Shown here piece by piece: positions 1 to 9,691 of a stretch of 54,578 nucleotides of DNA; the first letter of the stretch is position 1; each line of letters starts with the position of its first letter. The notes under the pieces were generated by a model that searched no databases, was not told where the DNA came from, and saw nothing but the letters and a program-made list of their open reading frames with translations. The stretch comes from Lachnospiraceae bacterium (GTDB taxonomy: Bacteria > Bacillota > Clostridia > Lachnospirales > Lachnospiraceae): positions 1-54,578 of the forward strand of contig JAFUTQ010000013.1 in the NCBI GenBank assembly GCA_017484135.1, given 5' to 3'. The position numbers were made by a program, and so were the translations under genes.

Positions 1-14
1 AACTCTCATGTTAA
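1..14 (-). rRNA. rrs: 16S rRNA gene, extreme 5' end only
   Basis: Read on the minus strand, the first bases of the window are TTAACATGAGAGTT. This matches the start of bacterial 16S rRNA just before the universal TTTGATCCTGGCTCAG stretch, which would lie outside the window. The mature end is placed by analogy with the E. coli and B. subtilis 16S 5' ends, so it is good to a few bases. The upstream sequence (repeated TTGACA boxes, long non-coding leader, nested hairpins) fits an rRNA operon leader. Only about 14 bases are visible, so the identity rests on this short match plus context. Confidence 0.75.
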
Positions 15-434
15 AATGTTTGTTCCTTTCAGAATTTAGCTTGGCTAAATGTAACTGTTCAGAACCTTCGGTTCTTCACTGTTACAGCAGTCCGCCAATT
101 AAAGTTTCGCTTCGCGAAAAGGCGGACTGCTTTGTAAAATATACGTTTTCATACGTCGCAAACAGTAAATGTTTACGACTGTACTGAACTTTTACGGCTA
201 AATATCCTTAAAGTTTACTGTTTTTAGGTCGCTGTCAAAATCGTTTCCGATTTCACAAGCTGTCCTGAATGATTTTCTCAAAATCTTTCAAGGTTATTTC
301 ACTATTCAATTATCAAAGTTCTTGTCGAAGTTTTGTTGTCAACCGCAACTATTAAAAAATATCATGTTTCTTGTCGCTTGTCAACAGTTTTTTTATTTTT
401 TCTTTTACTTTTCTTTTGTATATTTTTGTCAAAT
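15..434 (-). promoter_or_regulatory. rRNA operon promoter region and leader
   Basis: This non-coding stretch lies between the 3' end of radA and the 16S start. On the minus strand it has three TTGACA boxes (427-432, 379-384, 337-342). The middle one is followed at 17 bp by TATTTT (356-361), a good sigma-A promoter. Downstream lie a GATTTT/AAATC hairpin (272-286), a 10-bp AAACAGTAAA inverted repeat, a 10-bp stem (87-96 with 121-130) enclosing a second stem (105-110 with 114-119), an AGAACC/GGTTCT hairpin (61-75) inside GTAAC/GTTAC, and a TTTAGC/GCTAAA hairpin. Such hairpins are usual for rRNA leaders (processing and antitermination), but which does what is inference. The predicted short plus-strand reading frames here look like chance. 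Confidence 0.7.
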
Positions 435-1808
435 TCATTTCTGTACAAATGCACAACTGCGTTCCGCATCCTTGACGGTACTTACCCCCACAATCTCAAT
501 TCCCTTGATCTCCTTCACACTGTCCATGCACACGGTCGGAATAATACAGCGTGTGAAGCCGAGCTTCTTCGCCTCCTGAATTCGCTGAGCAGCCATGCTG
601 ACCGCGCGCACCTCTCCGCTCAGCCCTACCTCTCCAAAGCAGATGGTTTTCTCATCAATCGGAATTTCCCGGTAGCTGGAAAGAATTGCAAGAACGATTC
701 CCAGATCAACAGCCGGCTCATTCATACGGATTCCACCGGCAATATTGACATAGGCATCACAATTACCCAAAGAAAGCCCCAACCGCTTTTCCAACACTGC
801 CATCAACAGATTGACCCGGTTGTAATCCGTTCCGGCCGCCGTGCGTCTCGGCATTCCGAAATTGGTACGACATACCAGCGCCTGGATTTCCACCAGAACG
901 GGACGGGTTCCCTCCAGCGAACAGGCCACGACCGAACCGGATGCATCCTCCGGTCTTCCCTTCAGCATAAATTCGGAAGGGTTATCCACCTCCTGCAGTC
1001 CGTCCTCCCGCATCTCAAACACGCCAATCTCGTTGGTCGAGCCAAAGCGGTTCTTCACCCCTCTGAGGATTCGATAAGAAGCATGCCGATCTCCCTCAAA
1101 ATACAGCACGGTATCCACCATATGCTCTAAAACCCGGGGACCTGCAACCACACCGTCCTTGGTCACATGCCCCACGATAAAGATGGCTATTCCATCTCCC
1201 TTTGCAATCTGCATCAAAACGCCGGTCGTCTCGCGAATCTGCGATACACTGCCCGGCGCCGAACTTACATTTTCGTGATACATCGTCTGAATGGAGTCTA
1301 TGATGATGATCTGCGGTTTGAAGCGGTTGATGACTTCGCGGATGGTGTCCAGATTTGTCTCACAAAGCAGGGACAGGGAATCTCCGAAGGCGCCGATTCG
1401 CTGCGCCCGGATTTTAATTTGCTGCAGGGATTCCTCTCCGGATATGTAAAGCACCTTATACTCGCGCAGCGACAAATTTCTGCATACCTGAAGCAACAGC
1501 GTTGATTTCCCGATTCCCGGATCTCCGCCCACCAGTACCAGCGAACCTTTTACGATCCCTCCGCCCAATACCCGGTCAAGCTCCTGCATGTCGGTTGTGA
1601 CGCGCTCCTCCAAATCTGCCCGGATGTCTGCAATTTTTGTTACCTGGGCCTCTGCGGCAGCCTTCTTTCCCTTCGCCGATCCCGCACGATCCACAATCTC
1701 TTCCACAAAGGTATTCCACTCATGGCATCCGGGACACTGTCCCATCCACTTTGCAGACTCATACCCGCAATTCTGGCAAAAATATACGGTCGATTTTCCC
1801 GTTGCCAT
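435..1808 (-). CDS. radA: DNA repair protein RadA (Sms)
   Basis: RadA is a RecA-related DnaB-type branch-migration ATPase of recombination repair. The 457-residue product has the usual length. It has a four-cysteine zinc finger (C11, C14, C25, C28), a Walker A motif GGDPGIGKST (about 94-103), a RecA-like core, the RadA signature KNRFG around residue 250, and a C-terminal Lon-protease-like domain (about 290-440). The ATG is preceded by AAGGAG at good spacing. It is the last gene before the rRNA leader and lies 13 bp after the small gene at 1822, with clpC upstream. The radA/clpC neighbourhood is common in Firmicutes. Confidence 0.97.
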   Translation of the reverse strand: MATGKSTVYFCQNCGYESAKWMGQCPGCHEWNTFVEEIVDRAGSAKGKKAAAEAQVTKIADIRADLEERVTTDMQELDRVLGGGIVKGSLVLVGGDPGIGKSTLLLQVCRNLSLREYKVLYISGEESLQQIKIRAQRIGAFGDSLSLLCETNLDTIREVINRFKPQIIIIDSIQTMYHENVSSAPGSVSQIRETTGVLMQIAKGDGIAIFIVGHVTKDGVVAGPRVLEHMVDTVLYFEGDRHASYRILRGVKNRFGSTNEIGVFEMREDGLQEVDNPSEFMLKGRPEDASGSVVACSLEGTRPVLVEIQALVCRTNFGMPRRTAAGTDYNRVNLLMAVLEKRLGLSLGNCDAYVNIAGGIRMNEPAVDLGIVLAILSSYREIPIDEKTICFGEVGLSGEVRAVSMAAQRIQEAKKLGFTRCIIPTVCMDSVKEIKGIEIVGVSTVKDAERSCAFVQK

Positions 1809-1821
1809 CTGTTACTCCTTG

Positions 1822-2235
1822 TTATAACATCTCTACCTGTACTGCAACCGGAGTATCCGGGTTCAACTCTACACTCAGCGTAAGCTTTCCGCCCAGATTG
1901 GTCTTCATCTGCCCCACACTGCTGCCGTCAATCAGCAACTGATACTCGGTTTCTTCCGCAAGTCCCAAGGTAATCTCCGCATCCTCGGCTCCTTCTACCT
2001 GAAAGGTCACTCCGCGCTCCGTTGCCTTCAAGCCGGAGACTGCGGTTCCCGGTACCGATTCGTATACAAACAGTCCGTTGCGCTCCAGCTTTGTGATCTC
2101 CCGAAACGTCTTTACCTTATACAGATCTCCCCCATGTTCAAAACGATCCAGCTTCGCCTTGGTCGCCAGCGAGTAATCACCAAAACTGATTCCCCCGTTT
2201 GTCTCTGATCGGATTAACTCTTTTACCACAGCCAT
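1822..2235 (-). CDS. Conserved small protein of unknown function between radA and clpC
   Basis: This 137-residue protein has no signal peptide or membrane segment. It is rich in beta-strand-type sequence: alternating short hydrophobic stretches with a KVKTFREITKLE segment and a FVYESVPGTAV segment near the middle. It starts at ATG after AGGAGG. I recall similar Lachnospiraceae proteins carrying the database label endosialidase, but I see no glycosidase catalytic motif here and regard that label as unsupported. Tight spacing to radA (13 bp) and clpC (66 bp) suggests one transcription unit with stress or repair genes. Function unknown. Confidence 0.8.
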   Translation of the reverse strand: MAVVKELIRSETNGGISFGDYSLATKAKLDRFEHGGDLYKVKTFREITKLERNGLFVYESVPGTAVSGLKATERGVTFQVEGAEDAEITLGLAEETEYQLLIDGSSVGQMKTNLGGKLTLSVELNPDTPVAVQVEML

Positions 2236-2301
2236 TTTTCTTCCTCCTGCTCGTATAAATATGTTGGTTTTATTATAAAGGATTTCATTTTTTATTTCCA
2301 G

Positions 2302-4761
2302 CTATTTTGGGGAAATGACGACAGTTTTTATTTCCTTTTTTACCAGACGTACCTCTACCTTATCCCCTCTGTGAATCACTCCCGCCAGAATCTCCTCCGC
2401 GAGCAGATCCTCGATTTTGGACTGAATCATCCGGCGCAGAGGTCTTGCCCCGTATTTCGGGTCGTATGCTGTTTCCGCAATATAGCTTTTTACCGCAGAT
2501 GTGATCACAAGTTCCATTTCCATCTGCACTTTGCAGCGTTCAATTAGGGATTTCGTCATAATCGTCACGATTTTCTTCATATCCTCTTTGTTCAGAGCCC
2601 GGAACACAATCGTCTCATCGATACGGTTCAGAAATTCCGGCTTGAAGATCCTGCGAACCTCCTCCATCACGCTGTTTTTCATATATTCGTAATTTTGTTT
2701 CTCGTCCTCTCCCGACGAAAATCCCAGCTTTTTCGGTTCAATAATCGACTGTGCACCGGCATTGGAGGTCATGATAATAATCGTATTCTTAAAATCCACC
2801 TTCCTGCCCTGTGCATCGGTAATCTGCCCGTCATCCAGTACCTGAAGCAGCACATTAAAGACATCCGGGTGTGCCTTCTCCACCTCGTCAAACAAAATGA
2901 CCGAATAGGGCTTTCTGCGCACCTTTTCACTGAGCTGCCCGCCCTCTTCATATCCCACATAGCCCGGCGGCGAACCAATCATTTTGGATACGCTGTGTTT
3001 TTCCATGTACTCGGACATATCTACCCGGATCATCGCCTGCTCATCGCCAAAGACAGCCTCCGCCAATGCTTTTGTGATCTCGGTTTTTCCGACACCGGTA
3101 GGTCCTAAAAACAGGAACGAGCCAATGGGGCGGTGCGGATCCTTAAGCCCGGTACGACCTCTCCGCACTGCCTTTGCGACAGCGGTTACCGCTTCCTCCT
3201 GTCCTACGACACGCTTATGAAGGGTCTGCTCCAGCCGGTTCAGCCGCGCAGATTCCGCTTCTGCAAGACGCTTGACCGGTATCTTCGTCCATTCGGAAAC
3301 GATCTCGGCAATTTCATTTTCTCCCACTGTCAGGGATTTTCTTGCCGCATCCTTGTGATAGCGCTGAATCATTTTCTCGTATTGCGCAGTCGCTTCCTTT
3401 TTCTCTTTATTGATGGTAGAAGCTTCCGCAAAGCGGCTCTCCGTCAGGGCAGCCTCCAATTCCTCCTGCAATTCCCGAATCGCATGCTCCAGCCCGGTAA
3501 GCTTCTGGGGCATACGATATCCGCCCAGACGCACCTTGGATGCCGCCTCATCCATCAAATCAATCGCCTTATCCGGAAGAAACCGATCCGAGATATAACG
3601 TGTGGAAAGCTTTACCGCAGCTTCCACTCCTTCATCAGTGATCGTCACATGGTGATGCCGCTCGTAACGCGTTCGCAATCCCTTTAAGATATCAACTGCC
3701 ACCTCTTCGGTCGGTTCCTCAATGGTAACCGGCTGGAATCTCCGTTCCAGTGCTGCATCCTTCTCCACATACTTGCGGTATTCATCCAGTGTAGTCGCTC
3801 CAATCAGCTGAAGCTCCCCCCGCGCCAGTGCAGGTTTTAAGATATTGGACGCATCCAGTGCCCCCTCTGCGCCTCCTGCACCGATAATGGTATGAAGCTC
3901 ATCGAGAAACAGCAGAAGATTCCCTGCCTGCCGCACCTCCTGTAACACCTTTTTGATGCGTTCCTCAAATTCTCCACGGTATTTGGACCCCGCCACCATC
4001 CCGGACAAATCCAGAACAACTACGCGTTTGTCCATCACCGTATCCGGAACCAGACCGGACGCAATGCGCTGTGCCAGCCCCTCTGCAATGGCGGTTTTTC
4101 CCACGCCCGGCTCTCCGACCAGACACGGATTATTCTTTGTCCGTCTGCTCAGTATCTGAATGACCCGGTCAATTTCCCGATCTCTGCCAATCACCGGATC
4201 CAGTTCATCCATACGCGCCATCTGTGTCAGATCCCGGGAATACCTGTCCAGAACCGGTGTGTCATCCGCAGCCTGTCTCCGCTCATTTCGACCGGCTGCA
4301 ATCTCGTCCTTGTACTTATTGACATCCTCTCCCATTGCGATCAACAGATCCACATACACCTTCTGGATATTCAGCCCCATGGTATTCAGCAGACGAACTG
4401 CTGCACAATCGTTTTCCTTCAGCAGCGCCATCAGCAAATGCTCCGTTCCCACTTCTTCTGTATCAAAACGGTCTGCCTCCCACGAAGCCTCCTCCATCAC
4501 ATGCTGAACACGCGGCGAATATCCCTTTTTGTCCAGAAGCACCACATTGGATGATGGTGCAATCAGATCCTCGATCAATTCAAGCAGGGCAGACTCCTCC
4601 ACGCCGTTTTCTGCCAGAACGCAGGCTGCCACCCCCTGCCCTTCCCGTAAAAGACCAAGCAGCAGATGCTCCGTTCCGATATAATTATGGTGCATGCTTT
4701 TTGTAGCCTTTGTCGTCAGCTCCAAAACTTTTTTTGCGTTTTTCGTATATGGCTTATGCAT
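2302..4761 (-). CDS. clpC: ATP-dependent Clp protease ATP-binding subunit ClpC
   Basis: Class I Clp/Hsp100 unfoldase that feeds substrates to ClpP. The 819-residue order is textbook: two N-terminal Clp repeats (about 1-145), the D1 AAA+ module with GEPGVGKT, a middle coiled domain (about 400-470), the D2 AAA+ module with GPTGVGKTE, and a C-terminal D2-small domain. The short middle region distinguishes ClpC from ClpB. It starts at ATG after GGAGG. In Bacillus clpC sits behind ctsR-mcsA-mcsB. Here the upstream gene is instead a surface protein, 43 bp away, and I see no CtsR-type GGTCAAA tandem repeat at the start. Confidence 0.95.
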   Translation of the reverse strand: MHKPYTKNAKKVLELTTKATKSMHHNYIGTEHLLLGLLREGQGVAACVLAENGVEESALLELIEDLIAPSSNVVLLDKKGYSPRVQHVMEEASWEADRFDTEEVGTEHLLMALLKENDCAAVRLLNTMGLNIQKVYVDLLIAMGEDVNKYKDEIAAGRNERRQAADDTPVLDRYSRDLTQMARMDELDPVIGRDREIDRVIQILSRRTKNNPCLVGEPGVGKTAIAEGLAQRIASGLVPDTVMDKRVVVLDLSGMVAGSKYRGEFEERIKKVLQEVRQAGNLLLFLDELHTIIGAGGAEGALDASNILKPALARGELQLIGATTLDEYRKYVEKDAALERRFQPVTIEEPTEEVAVDILKGLRTRYERHHHVTITDEGVEAAVKLSTRYISDRFLPDKAIDLMDEAASKVRLGGYRMPQKLTGLEHAIRELQEELEAALTESRFAEASTINKEKKEATAQYEKMIQRYHKDAARKSLTVGENEIAEIVSEWTKIPVKRLAEAESARLNRLEQTLHKRVVGQEEAVTAVAKAVRRGRTGLKDPHRPIGSFLFLGPTGVGKTEITKALAEAVFGDEQAMIRVDMSEYMEKHSVSKMIGSPPGYVGYEEGGQLSEKVRRKPYSVILFDEVEKAHPDVFNVLLQVLDDGQITDAQGRKVDFKNTIIIMTSNAGAQSIIEPKKLGFSSGEDEKQNYEYMKNSVMEEVRRIFKPEFLNRIDETIVFRALNKEDMKKIVTIMTKSLIERCKVQMEMELVITSAVKSYIAETAYDPKYGARPLRRMIQSKIEDLLAEEILAGVIHRGDKVEVRLVKKEIKTVVISPK

Positions 4762-4804
4762 AAAATTCAGTTTCCTCCTGCCATAAAATCCATCCTATCT
4801 CATG

Positions 4805-6244
4805 CTACAGATCATTTAAGTCCATGATCTGCAGGTCTTCCTCCTCCGAATCCCGTACCGCATAGAGATTTTCTTTCTCAAAAATGCCGGATTGTCTGTC
4901 ATCATCATCAAAAATGTCCCGTACCTTCTCCCGCTTGTCCTTTTTCGCCCGTCCCTTCTTTTTCGCCAGAAGCTCCGGTTCTTCGTCAAAGCCGTAAAAG
5001 TCTTCCTCATCCTCCCAACCGGCTGAATCATTTTCGGTTTTTTTCGATTTTGAAAAGACCGATTCAGATTCCGACAGTTCTTTCTCGTAGCTCTTCCATA
5101 CTTCATCCGCTTCCAGGGTTTCGTCTTCGTCTGCTTTGCCTCTCCTGCCGCGCAGCAAAAGATTGATAATCACAAAGAGCAGGAGCACGCACACCACGAT
5201 CAGCGCGGCAATGATCTTCATATCCCTTGCTTTTCTGGCCTGAAATTTGTCATTTAAGTCTCCAAGAGCCTGCTGCAGATACCCGTCATCCTCCGGTTCC
5301 TCTGCCACCGATGCCACCTCAACCGTATATCTCTGATAGGTTCCCTCTGCCGCATCATACTGATACCACCCGGCTATTCCGCTTCCGTTTACCGCATACA
5401 CCTGATAAAAATCTCCGGCTTCCTTCTGATAAGCACTCTGAAAGGAAAACGGATCAAAATATAATTCCGCCGGCGTGTAATTCTCTGCCGGTGCCTCATG
5501 GGCAAGCAGAATAATCGATCCGCTGTCACAGGCAAGGCGGATGAATGGGTAAGTTTCAAGGGTTGCAGGGTCATATACAAAAAACGCCCCGTCGCCGTTT
5601 TCATTCTGCATATAGATCAGGGTGACATCTGCAAACATGCTGACCAGCCCGTTGTGTTCTTCTCCCTGATACGTCACGGTAGCAGGGGTAAAATCCTCGG
5701 GAATCTGATCCTCGGAAAAGGAATCCGAAATTTCATAAGCACCTTCCGACACCATCGCGCCGATAGTCTCATCCGATCCCCCCTCATCCGGAGTGGATTC
5801 GTCCGGCTCTTCCGGTGTTTCCTGCGCATCCGACGCTTCCCCTCCGGCTGCCTCCTGCGGCTGCGCATCGGAAGCAGCGGGTCTCGTCACCACAATGGTA
5901 TAGGTGGCAAGATTGCCATTTTCCGCCTGTACAACCACCTGAATTTTATTTTTTCCCTCTGACAACGAGGTATTTCCGGTAATGGATGTAACCTGTGCCG
6001 CCGCATTTACCGGCTTCGCTTTCACTTCAACGGCGGTGGTATCTGCACTGACCGTCGCAGTATAATTCAGATGGCTCCCCTGAAATGCCGGAGACAATGT
6101 CCCCTCCGACAAAGACCGCGATGCCAGCGAGTTATCTGCAGATTCTGCATACACCGGAAGTATTGTTCCGGTCATTACAACGAAAAAAGTAAAAACGGCT
6201 GTAATCATCCTGATGGACTGTATTTTTTTTCTCATCCTGCTCAT
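4805..6244 (-). CDS. Exported membrane-anchored protein with cadherin-like beta-sandwich domain
   Basis: This 479-residue protein begins with a signal peptide (basic start, hydrophobic stretch about 12-30, cleavage near YAES). A cadherin-like beta-sandwich repeat follows (about 37-122, ending in YTIVVTR). Next come a Glu/Asp/Pro-rich linker (about 123-165), a second extracellular region (about 165-320), one transmembrane helix (about 346-365) and a strongly charged cytoplasmic tail of about 110 residues rich in Glu, Asp and Lys. It is likely a surface sensor or adhesin, but nothing shows a ligand. It has its own good promoter, and clpC follows 43 bp later and may be cotranscribed. Confidence 0.8.
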   Translation of the reverse strand: MSRMRKKIQSIRMITAVFTFFVVMTGTILPVYAESADNSLASRSLSEGTLSPAFQGSHLNYTATVSADTTAVEVKAKPVNAAAQVTSITGNTSLSEGKNKIQVVVQAENGNLATYTIVVTRPAASDAQPQEAAGGEASDAQETPEEPDESTPDEGGSDETIGAMVSEGAYEISDSFSEDQIPEDFTPATVTYQGEEHNGLVSMFADVTLIYMQNENGDGAFFVYDPATLETYPFIRLACDSGSIILLAHEAPAENYTPAELYFDPFSFQSAYQKEAGDFYQVYAVNGSGIAGWYQYDAAEGTYQRYTVEVASVAEEPEDDGYLQQALGDLNDKFQARKARDMKIIAALIVVCVLLLFVIINLLLRGRRGKADEDETLEADEVWKSYEKELSESESVFSKSKKTENDSAGWEDEEDFYGFDEEPELLAKKKGRAKKDKREKVRDIFDDDDRQSGIFEKENLYAVRDSEEEDLQIMDLNDL

Positions 6245-6270
6245 ATTTTTTCTCCTTTATGTTTCAATTT

Positions 6271-6299
6271 ATTATAAGAAACTATAAAGATTGCGTCAA
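6271..6299 (-). promoter_or_regulatory. Sigma-A promoter of the cadherin-like protein gene
   Basis: On the minus strand, TTGACG (6294-6299) is followed at exactly 17 bp by TATAAT (6271-6276). The coding start is 27 bp further on, behind an AGGAG ribosome binding site. It could also drive clpC, the 137-aa gene and radA by read-through. Confidence 0.75.
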
Positions 6300-6443
6300 C
6301 CCAATCTTGCCTTTTTTCCCCGTATCCTTTATGATGAGGTTGAGTTTTTGTTACAATTCAGCACCCAGACGGTTGACCACTGAATTGCAACATTCGGAAC
6401 GGCATTTATCGTTTTGCCGTTGCACAAAGAAAGGAGTTCTTTT

Positions 6444-7682
6444 ATGCAAAATTGTCTGGTAGCACAATCCGGCGGTCCGACAGCCGCAATCAACGCAAGC
6501 CTGGCCGGAGTCATCCGGGGAGTAAAGGAGTCTGCAGCCTACGACAAGGTCTATGGTTCTCTGAATGGAATCCTCGGTATCCTGGAGCAACACATGATCG
6601 ATCTTTCGGAAACCATCTGCACCGAGGAACTGCTTCAAGGACTGACACACACGCCTGCCATGTATCTGGGCTCCTGCCGCTTTAAGCTGCCGGATTACCG
6701 GGATGACGATTCCCCCTACAGCTTTATTTTCAAGCAGTTTGAGCGTCTGAATATCGGCGCCTTCTTCTATATCGGCGGCAATGACTCCATGGATACCGTC
6801 CTGAAATTGTCCGAATACGGCACAGCAATCGGCAGTAAGGTACGAATCGTCGGGATTCCAAAGACCATTGACAATGATCTGATGATCACGGATCACACGC
6901 CGGGCTTTGGCTCTGCCGCCAAATATATCGCATCCTCTCTCTTAGAGATTGCCCATGATACGTTTATCTATGCAGTTAAAAGTGTGACCATCGTGGAAAT
7001 CATGGGACGTGATGCCGGATGGCTGACCGCCGCATCCGCTCTCGCCAGAAACGAATACAATACAGCCCCCCATCTGATCTATCTGCCCGAGACAAACTTT
7101 GACAAGGACGAATTTCTATCGGATGTGACAAGACTTTTAGAGAAACAGAACAATGTGATTGTTGCGGTATCAGAAGGCATTCACGATGCCGCCGGGACCT
7201 ATATCAGCTGCGGAGAAAGTATCGAGGACACCTTCGGGCACAGCCAGCTAAGCGGTGTCGGCAAAGCTTTGGAATATCTGATTAAGGACAATATCTCCGT
7301 AAAGACGCGTTCCGTTGAAATCAATGTGCTGCAGCGCTGCGCTGCCCATCTGGCATCCGAAACAGATCTGTCGGAAGCATTTGTCTCCGGGCAGAAAGCA
7401 GTGACCTTTGCCGAAGCAGGGATCTCCGGCTCCATGGTCGTGATGAAGCGCACAGGCGATGCCCCGTACACCATCGAGTATGAGCATGCCGCGATCAAAG
7501 CCATTGCCAACGAGGCAAAAAAAATACCGCGGGAGTGGATCAATGCGTCCGGCAACGATGTGACGCAGCCGCTCATCGATTATCTCACCCCGCTCATTCA
7601 GGGCGAGCCGACGATTCCGTTCAAAAACGGAATCCCCTGCTATTTAGATGTGTCCCATCTCCTGTCCGGGATCGGTTATTGA
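6444..7682 (+). CDS. pfp: 6-phosphofructokinase, pyrophosphate-dependent type
   Basis: Phosphorylates fructose 6-phosphate in glycolysis, probably with PPi as donor and reversibly. The 412-residue product starts MQNCLVAQSGGPTAAIN; this ATG is chosen because AAAGGAG lies 10 bp upstream, whereas the longer frame needs a TTG inside that site. It shows the substrate motif PKTIDND, whose lysine is typical of PPi enzymes, and GGNDSMDT where PPi enzymes usually have GGDD and ATP enzymes GGDG. MGRDAGW for sugar-phosphate binding is present. A dyad CAATTCAG/CTGAATTG lies upstream (about 6354-6390). Its 3' end overlaps the convergent gene by 7 bp. The donor is inferred from motifs. Confidence 0.9.
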   Translation: MQNCLVAQSGGPTAAINASLAGVIRGVKESAAYDKVYGSLNGILGILEQHMIDLSETICTEELLQGLTHTPAMYLGSCRFKLPDYRDDDSPYSFIFKQFERLNIGAFFYIGGNDSMDTVLKLSEYGTAIGSKVRIVGIPKTIDNDLMITDHTPGFGSAAKYIASSLLEIAHDTFIYAVKSVTIVEIMGRDAGWLTAASALARNEYNTAPHLIYLPETNFDKDEFLSDVTRLLEKQNNVIVAVSEGIHDAAGTYISCGESIEDTFGHSQLSGVGKALEYLIKDNISVKTRSVEINVLQRCAAHLASETDLSEAFVSGQKAVTFAEAGISGSMVVMKRTGDAPYTIEYEHAAIKAIANEAKKIPREWINASGNDVTQPLIDYLTPLIQGEPTIPFKNGIPCYLDVSHLLSGIGY

Positions 7683-8341
7683 ATATGAAATCTTCTTTTT
7701 AATTCTGTTCTTGCCCTGCGGTCACCAATGATTAGTGTTCCCAAAAACAAAAACAGCGAGACCGCAAAGGCAATCAGACCTACAAGGGAATCATTGACCC
7801 AGTGCAGAAACCCAAATAAAACAGGCAGCAAGCTGCACAGCAGCACCCAAATTTGAAGCGTTAGATAGCTCTGCCAGTTTCGGAAATTTACCAGCATCAG
7901 AATCAAAATCCCTGCATCCAGTGCCAGTATCCCTCCGGGCAGGACATAGCTCAACGCCCATCCGCGATAGCCCGTCACCCAGTCAATCAGCAGCAGAAGC
8001 AGCACCGCAAGGAATGTCATACAGACCATCTTCCATCGATAACTGCTGCTCCCGACCAAGGCAAACCGAAAAAACACATACACATAAATCATGGTTGCAT
8101 CCACGATAAAGCTCCACCAGATTCCCTTGACATACACATAATTCACATAGGTGGCCACCGCTCCGGACACAATCATCAGAAACAGGACAATATTGGATAC
8201 CAGACACAGTTTTTTCAAATAAACGCGTACATCCGGATACCGTTGTTCTCCCTGTCCGGTCTGCTCCAGCACGCTTTGACACAGGGGGCAGATCTGACTG
8301 TCATCAATAATTTTTACCTGACACATTTTACATTTACTCAT
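7676..8341 (-). CDS. Zinc-ribbon membrane protein (DUF6320-like)
   Basis: This 221-residue protein starts with a short zinc ribbon, CKMC at residues 4-7 and CPLC at about 18-21. After a hydrophilic linker come about six hydrophobic helices filling the rest of the chain, and then a basic C-terminus. It overlaps the upstream acyltransferase-like gene by 8 bp (translational coupling), so the two products probably act together at the membrane. The zinc ribbon plus multi-helix layout resembles proteins labelled DUF6320. No catalytic motif is visible. It converges on pfp with a 7-bp overlap and no room for a separate terminator. Confidence 0.75.
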   Translation of the reverse strand: MSKCKMCQVKIIDDSQICPLCQSVLEQTGQGEQRYPDVRVYLKKLCLVSNIVLFLMIVSGAVATYVNYVYVKGIWWSFIVDATMIYVYVFFRFALVGSSSYRWKMVCMTFLAVLLLLLIDWVTGYRGWALSYVLPGGILALDAGILILMLVNFRNWQSYLTLQIWVLLCSLLPVLFGFLHWVNDSLVGLIAFAVSLFLFLGTLIIGDRRARTELKRRFHIQ

Positions 8342-9674
8342 AATAAGCTCCGTTACTCTCTATGCTGACCTCAACGCCATCCTCTGCAAGCTTGCGGAAA
8401 AAACATCGTTGTATGGAGGTGTCCCGCAAAATGGAACTGAACGAAAATACCAGCGTATCCTCATACGAACACACCGTCCCCTTGATGTGCTGCCCCTTTG
8501 ACATTGCCAAAAAACCATGAAACATCCGAATATATGGGCGATACGCATCCTCCACCCTGATATTGCCGACATTTGTTACCGTAGAGGTGTTGGCAAGCGC
8601 CGCCGAGGTGTACACAAAACGAATCGCAATATTTTTTAACGGCAACGGCACTGCCCGGGCAATAAAATAGGTTTCATTGGACACATTATACGAAAAAAGC
8701 TCCTCCAGATGCTCCTTGGTAATCTGGCTGCGCAGACTCTCGCGAATAGCTGCCGCCACCTCTTTAAAGGTGTATGCTTCCCGGGTCGGAAAAAACTCTG
8801 CGGACACCATGATAAAAAAGTTCTTGGTAGTATTTGACTTAAAATAAGGCCGCAGATTTACCGGTACCGCCACACGAATCGGATTCTTTGACGGCATCCC
8901 GTGCAGATATTCCTGATACACCGCCCAGACAAACAGCGCTACCAGATATTCATTGATACTCACTCCATATCCATGGCACACCTGTTTCAGCCGGGGAATG
9001 GCCATATACCCGTGTATGACCCCCAACTCCTCCTTGCGCAGCAGCTCTCCCTTTACCAGGTAGGCCCTCTGGGTCTTATACCCCTTTGCATGGCTCTTCC
9101 GGTAATTTTTCAAAAAACTGTCCTCCCGGTTGAGAGAGGTGTGCGCACTGAGCGCGTCCCCGTATGTTTCCCGGAGCTTTGGGTACACCAGACGAAGGTA
9201 CTGATAGGTCAGCTCCTTCAGAAAATTGATGCCGCCCATTCCGTCCGTCAGCACATGAAATACTTCCAGGTTGATGCGATTCTTATAATAGCTGACCCGA
9301 AAGAGATAGCTGTGGTTTTTATTCTGATGGATAAACCGGCAGGGAAATTCCTTTTCCTCCTCTACAACGGGAGCTGGCTTCCCGTTTTCCTCAAAATAAT
9401 ACCAAAACATCCCTTTGCTCAGCCGCAGGTTAAAGCCATCCATTTTCGGCAGAACAATGTCCAGGGCCTCCTGCAGGATTTCCGGTCGGATTGTCTCTGT
9501 AAGTGTAACAGCAATCCGATAGACATTACTCATGGATTCGGTAGCAATCACCGGGAAAATATGTGCGGTATTATCCAGCTTGTCCCAGCGGATCTCCCGT
9601 CTCTTATCCTGTCTCTGCATTTTTTGACTGACGTTCTTTTTTTCTCTTCTTTTCTTCGTCTCTTCTTTCCTCAT
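8334..9674 (-). CDS. Condensation-domain/alcohol acetyltransferase-like protein
   Basis: This 446-residue protein has a Lys/Arg/Glu-rich start (about 1-30). It is followed by a fold resembling the chloramphenicol-acetyltransferase/condensation superfamily: an N-terminal half with HVLTDGMGG, matching the HHxxxDG catalytic motif with the first His replaced, and a C-terminal half with IRVAVPVNLRPY. These enzymes join an acyl group to an alcohol or amine; the substrate here is unknown. The gene overlaps the zinc-ribbon membrane gene, which suggests surface lipid or polymer modification (inference). The start is uncertain because the ribosome binding site (TAAGGT, adjacent to the ATG) is weak. Confidence 0.75.
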   Translation of the reverse strand: MRKEETKKRREKKNVSQKMQRQDKRREIRWDKLDNTAHIFPVIATESMSNVYRIAVTLTETIRPEILQEALDIVLPKMDGFNLRLSKGMFWYYFEENGKPAPVVEEEKEFPCRFIHQNKNHSYLFRVSYYKNRINLEVFHVLTDGMGGINFLKELTYQYLRLVYPKLRETYGDALSAHTSLNREDSFLKNYRKSHAKGYKTQRAYLVKGELLRKEELGVIHGYMAIPRLKQVCHGYGVSINEYLVALFVWAVYQEYLHGMPSKNPIRVAVPVNLRPYFKSNTTKNFFIMVSAEFFPTREAYTFKEVAAAIRESLRSQITKEHLEELFSYNVSNETYFIARAVPLPLKNIAIRFVYTSAALANTSTVTNVGNIRVEDAYRPYIRMFHGFLAMSKGQHIKGTVCSYEDTLVFSFSSILRDTSIQRCFFRKLAEDGVEVSIESNGAYYE

Positions 9675-9691
9675 ACCTTACCCAACCACAT

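Noticed and set aside
333-1130. 265-aa plus-strand open frame across the leader and the radA 3' end
   Set aside because: It lies antisense to the clear radA gene, has no ribosome binding site and low-complexity content; a shadow of the real gene.
1822-2235. Endosialidase function for the 137-aa protein
   Set aside because: Only a remembered database label supports it; the chain is far too short and shows no glycosidase motif.
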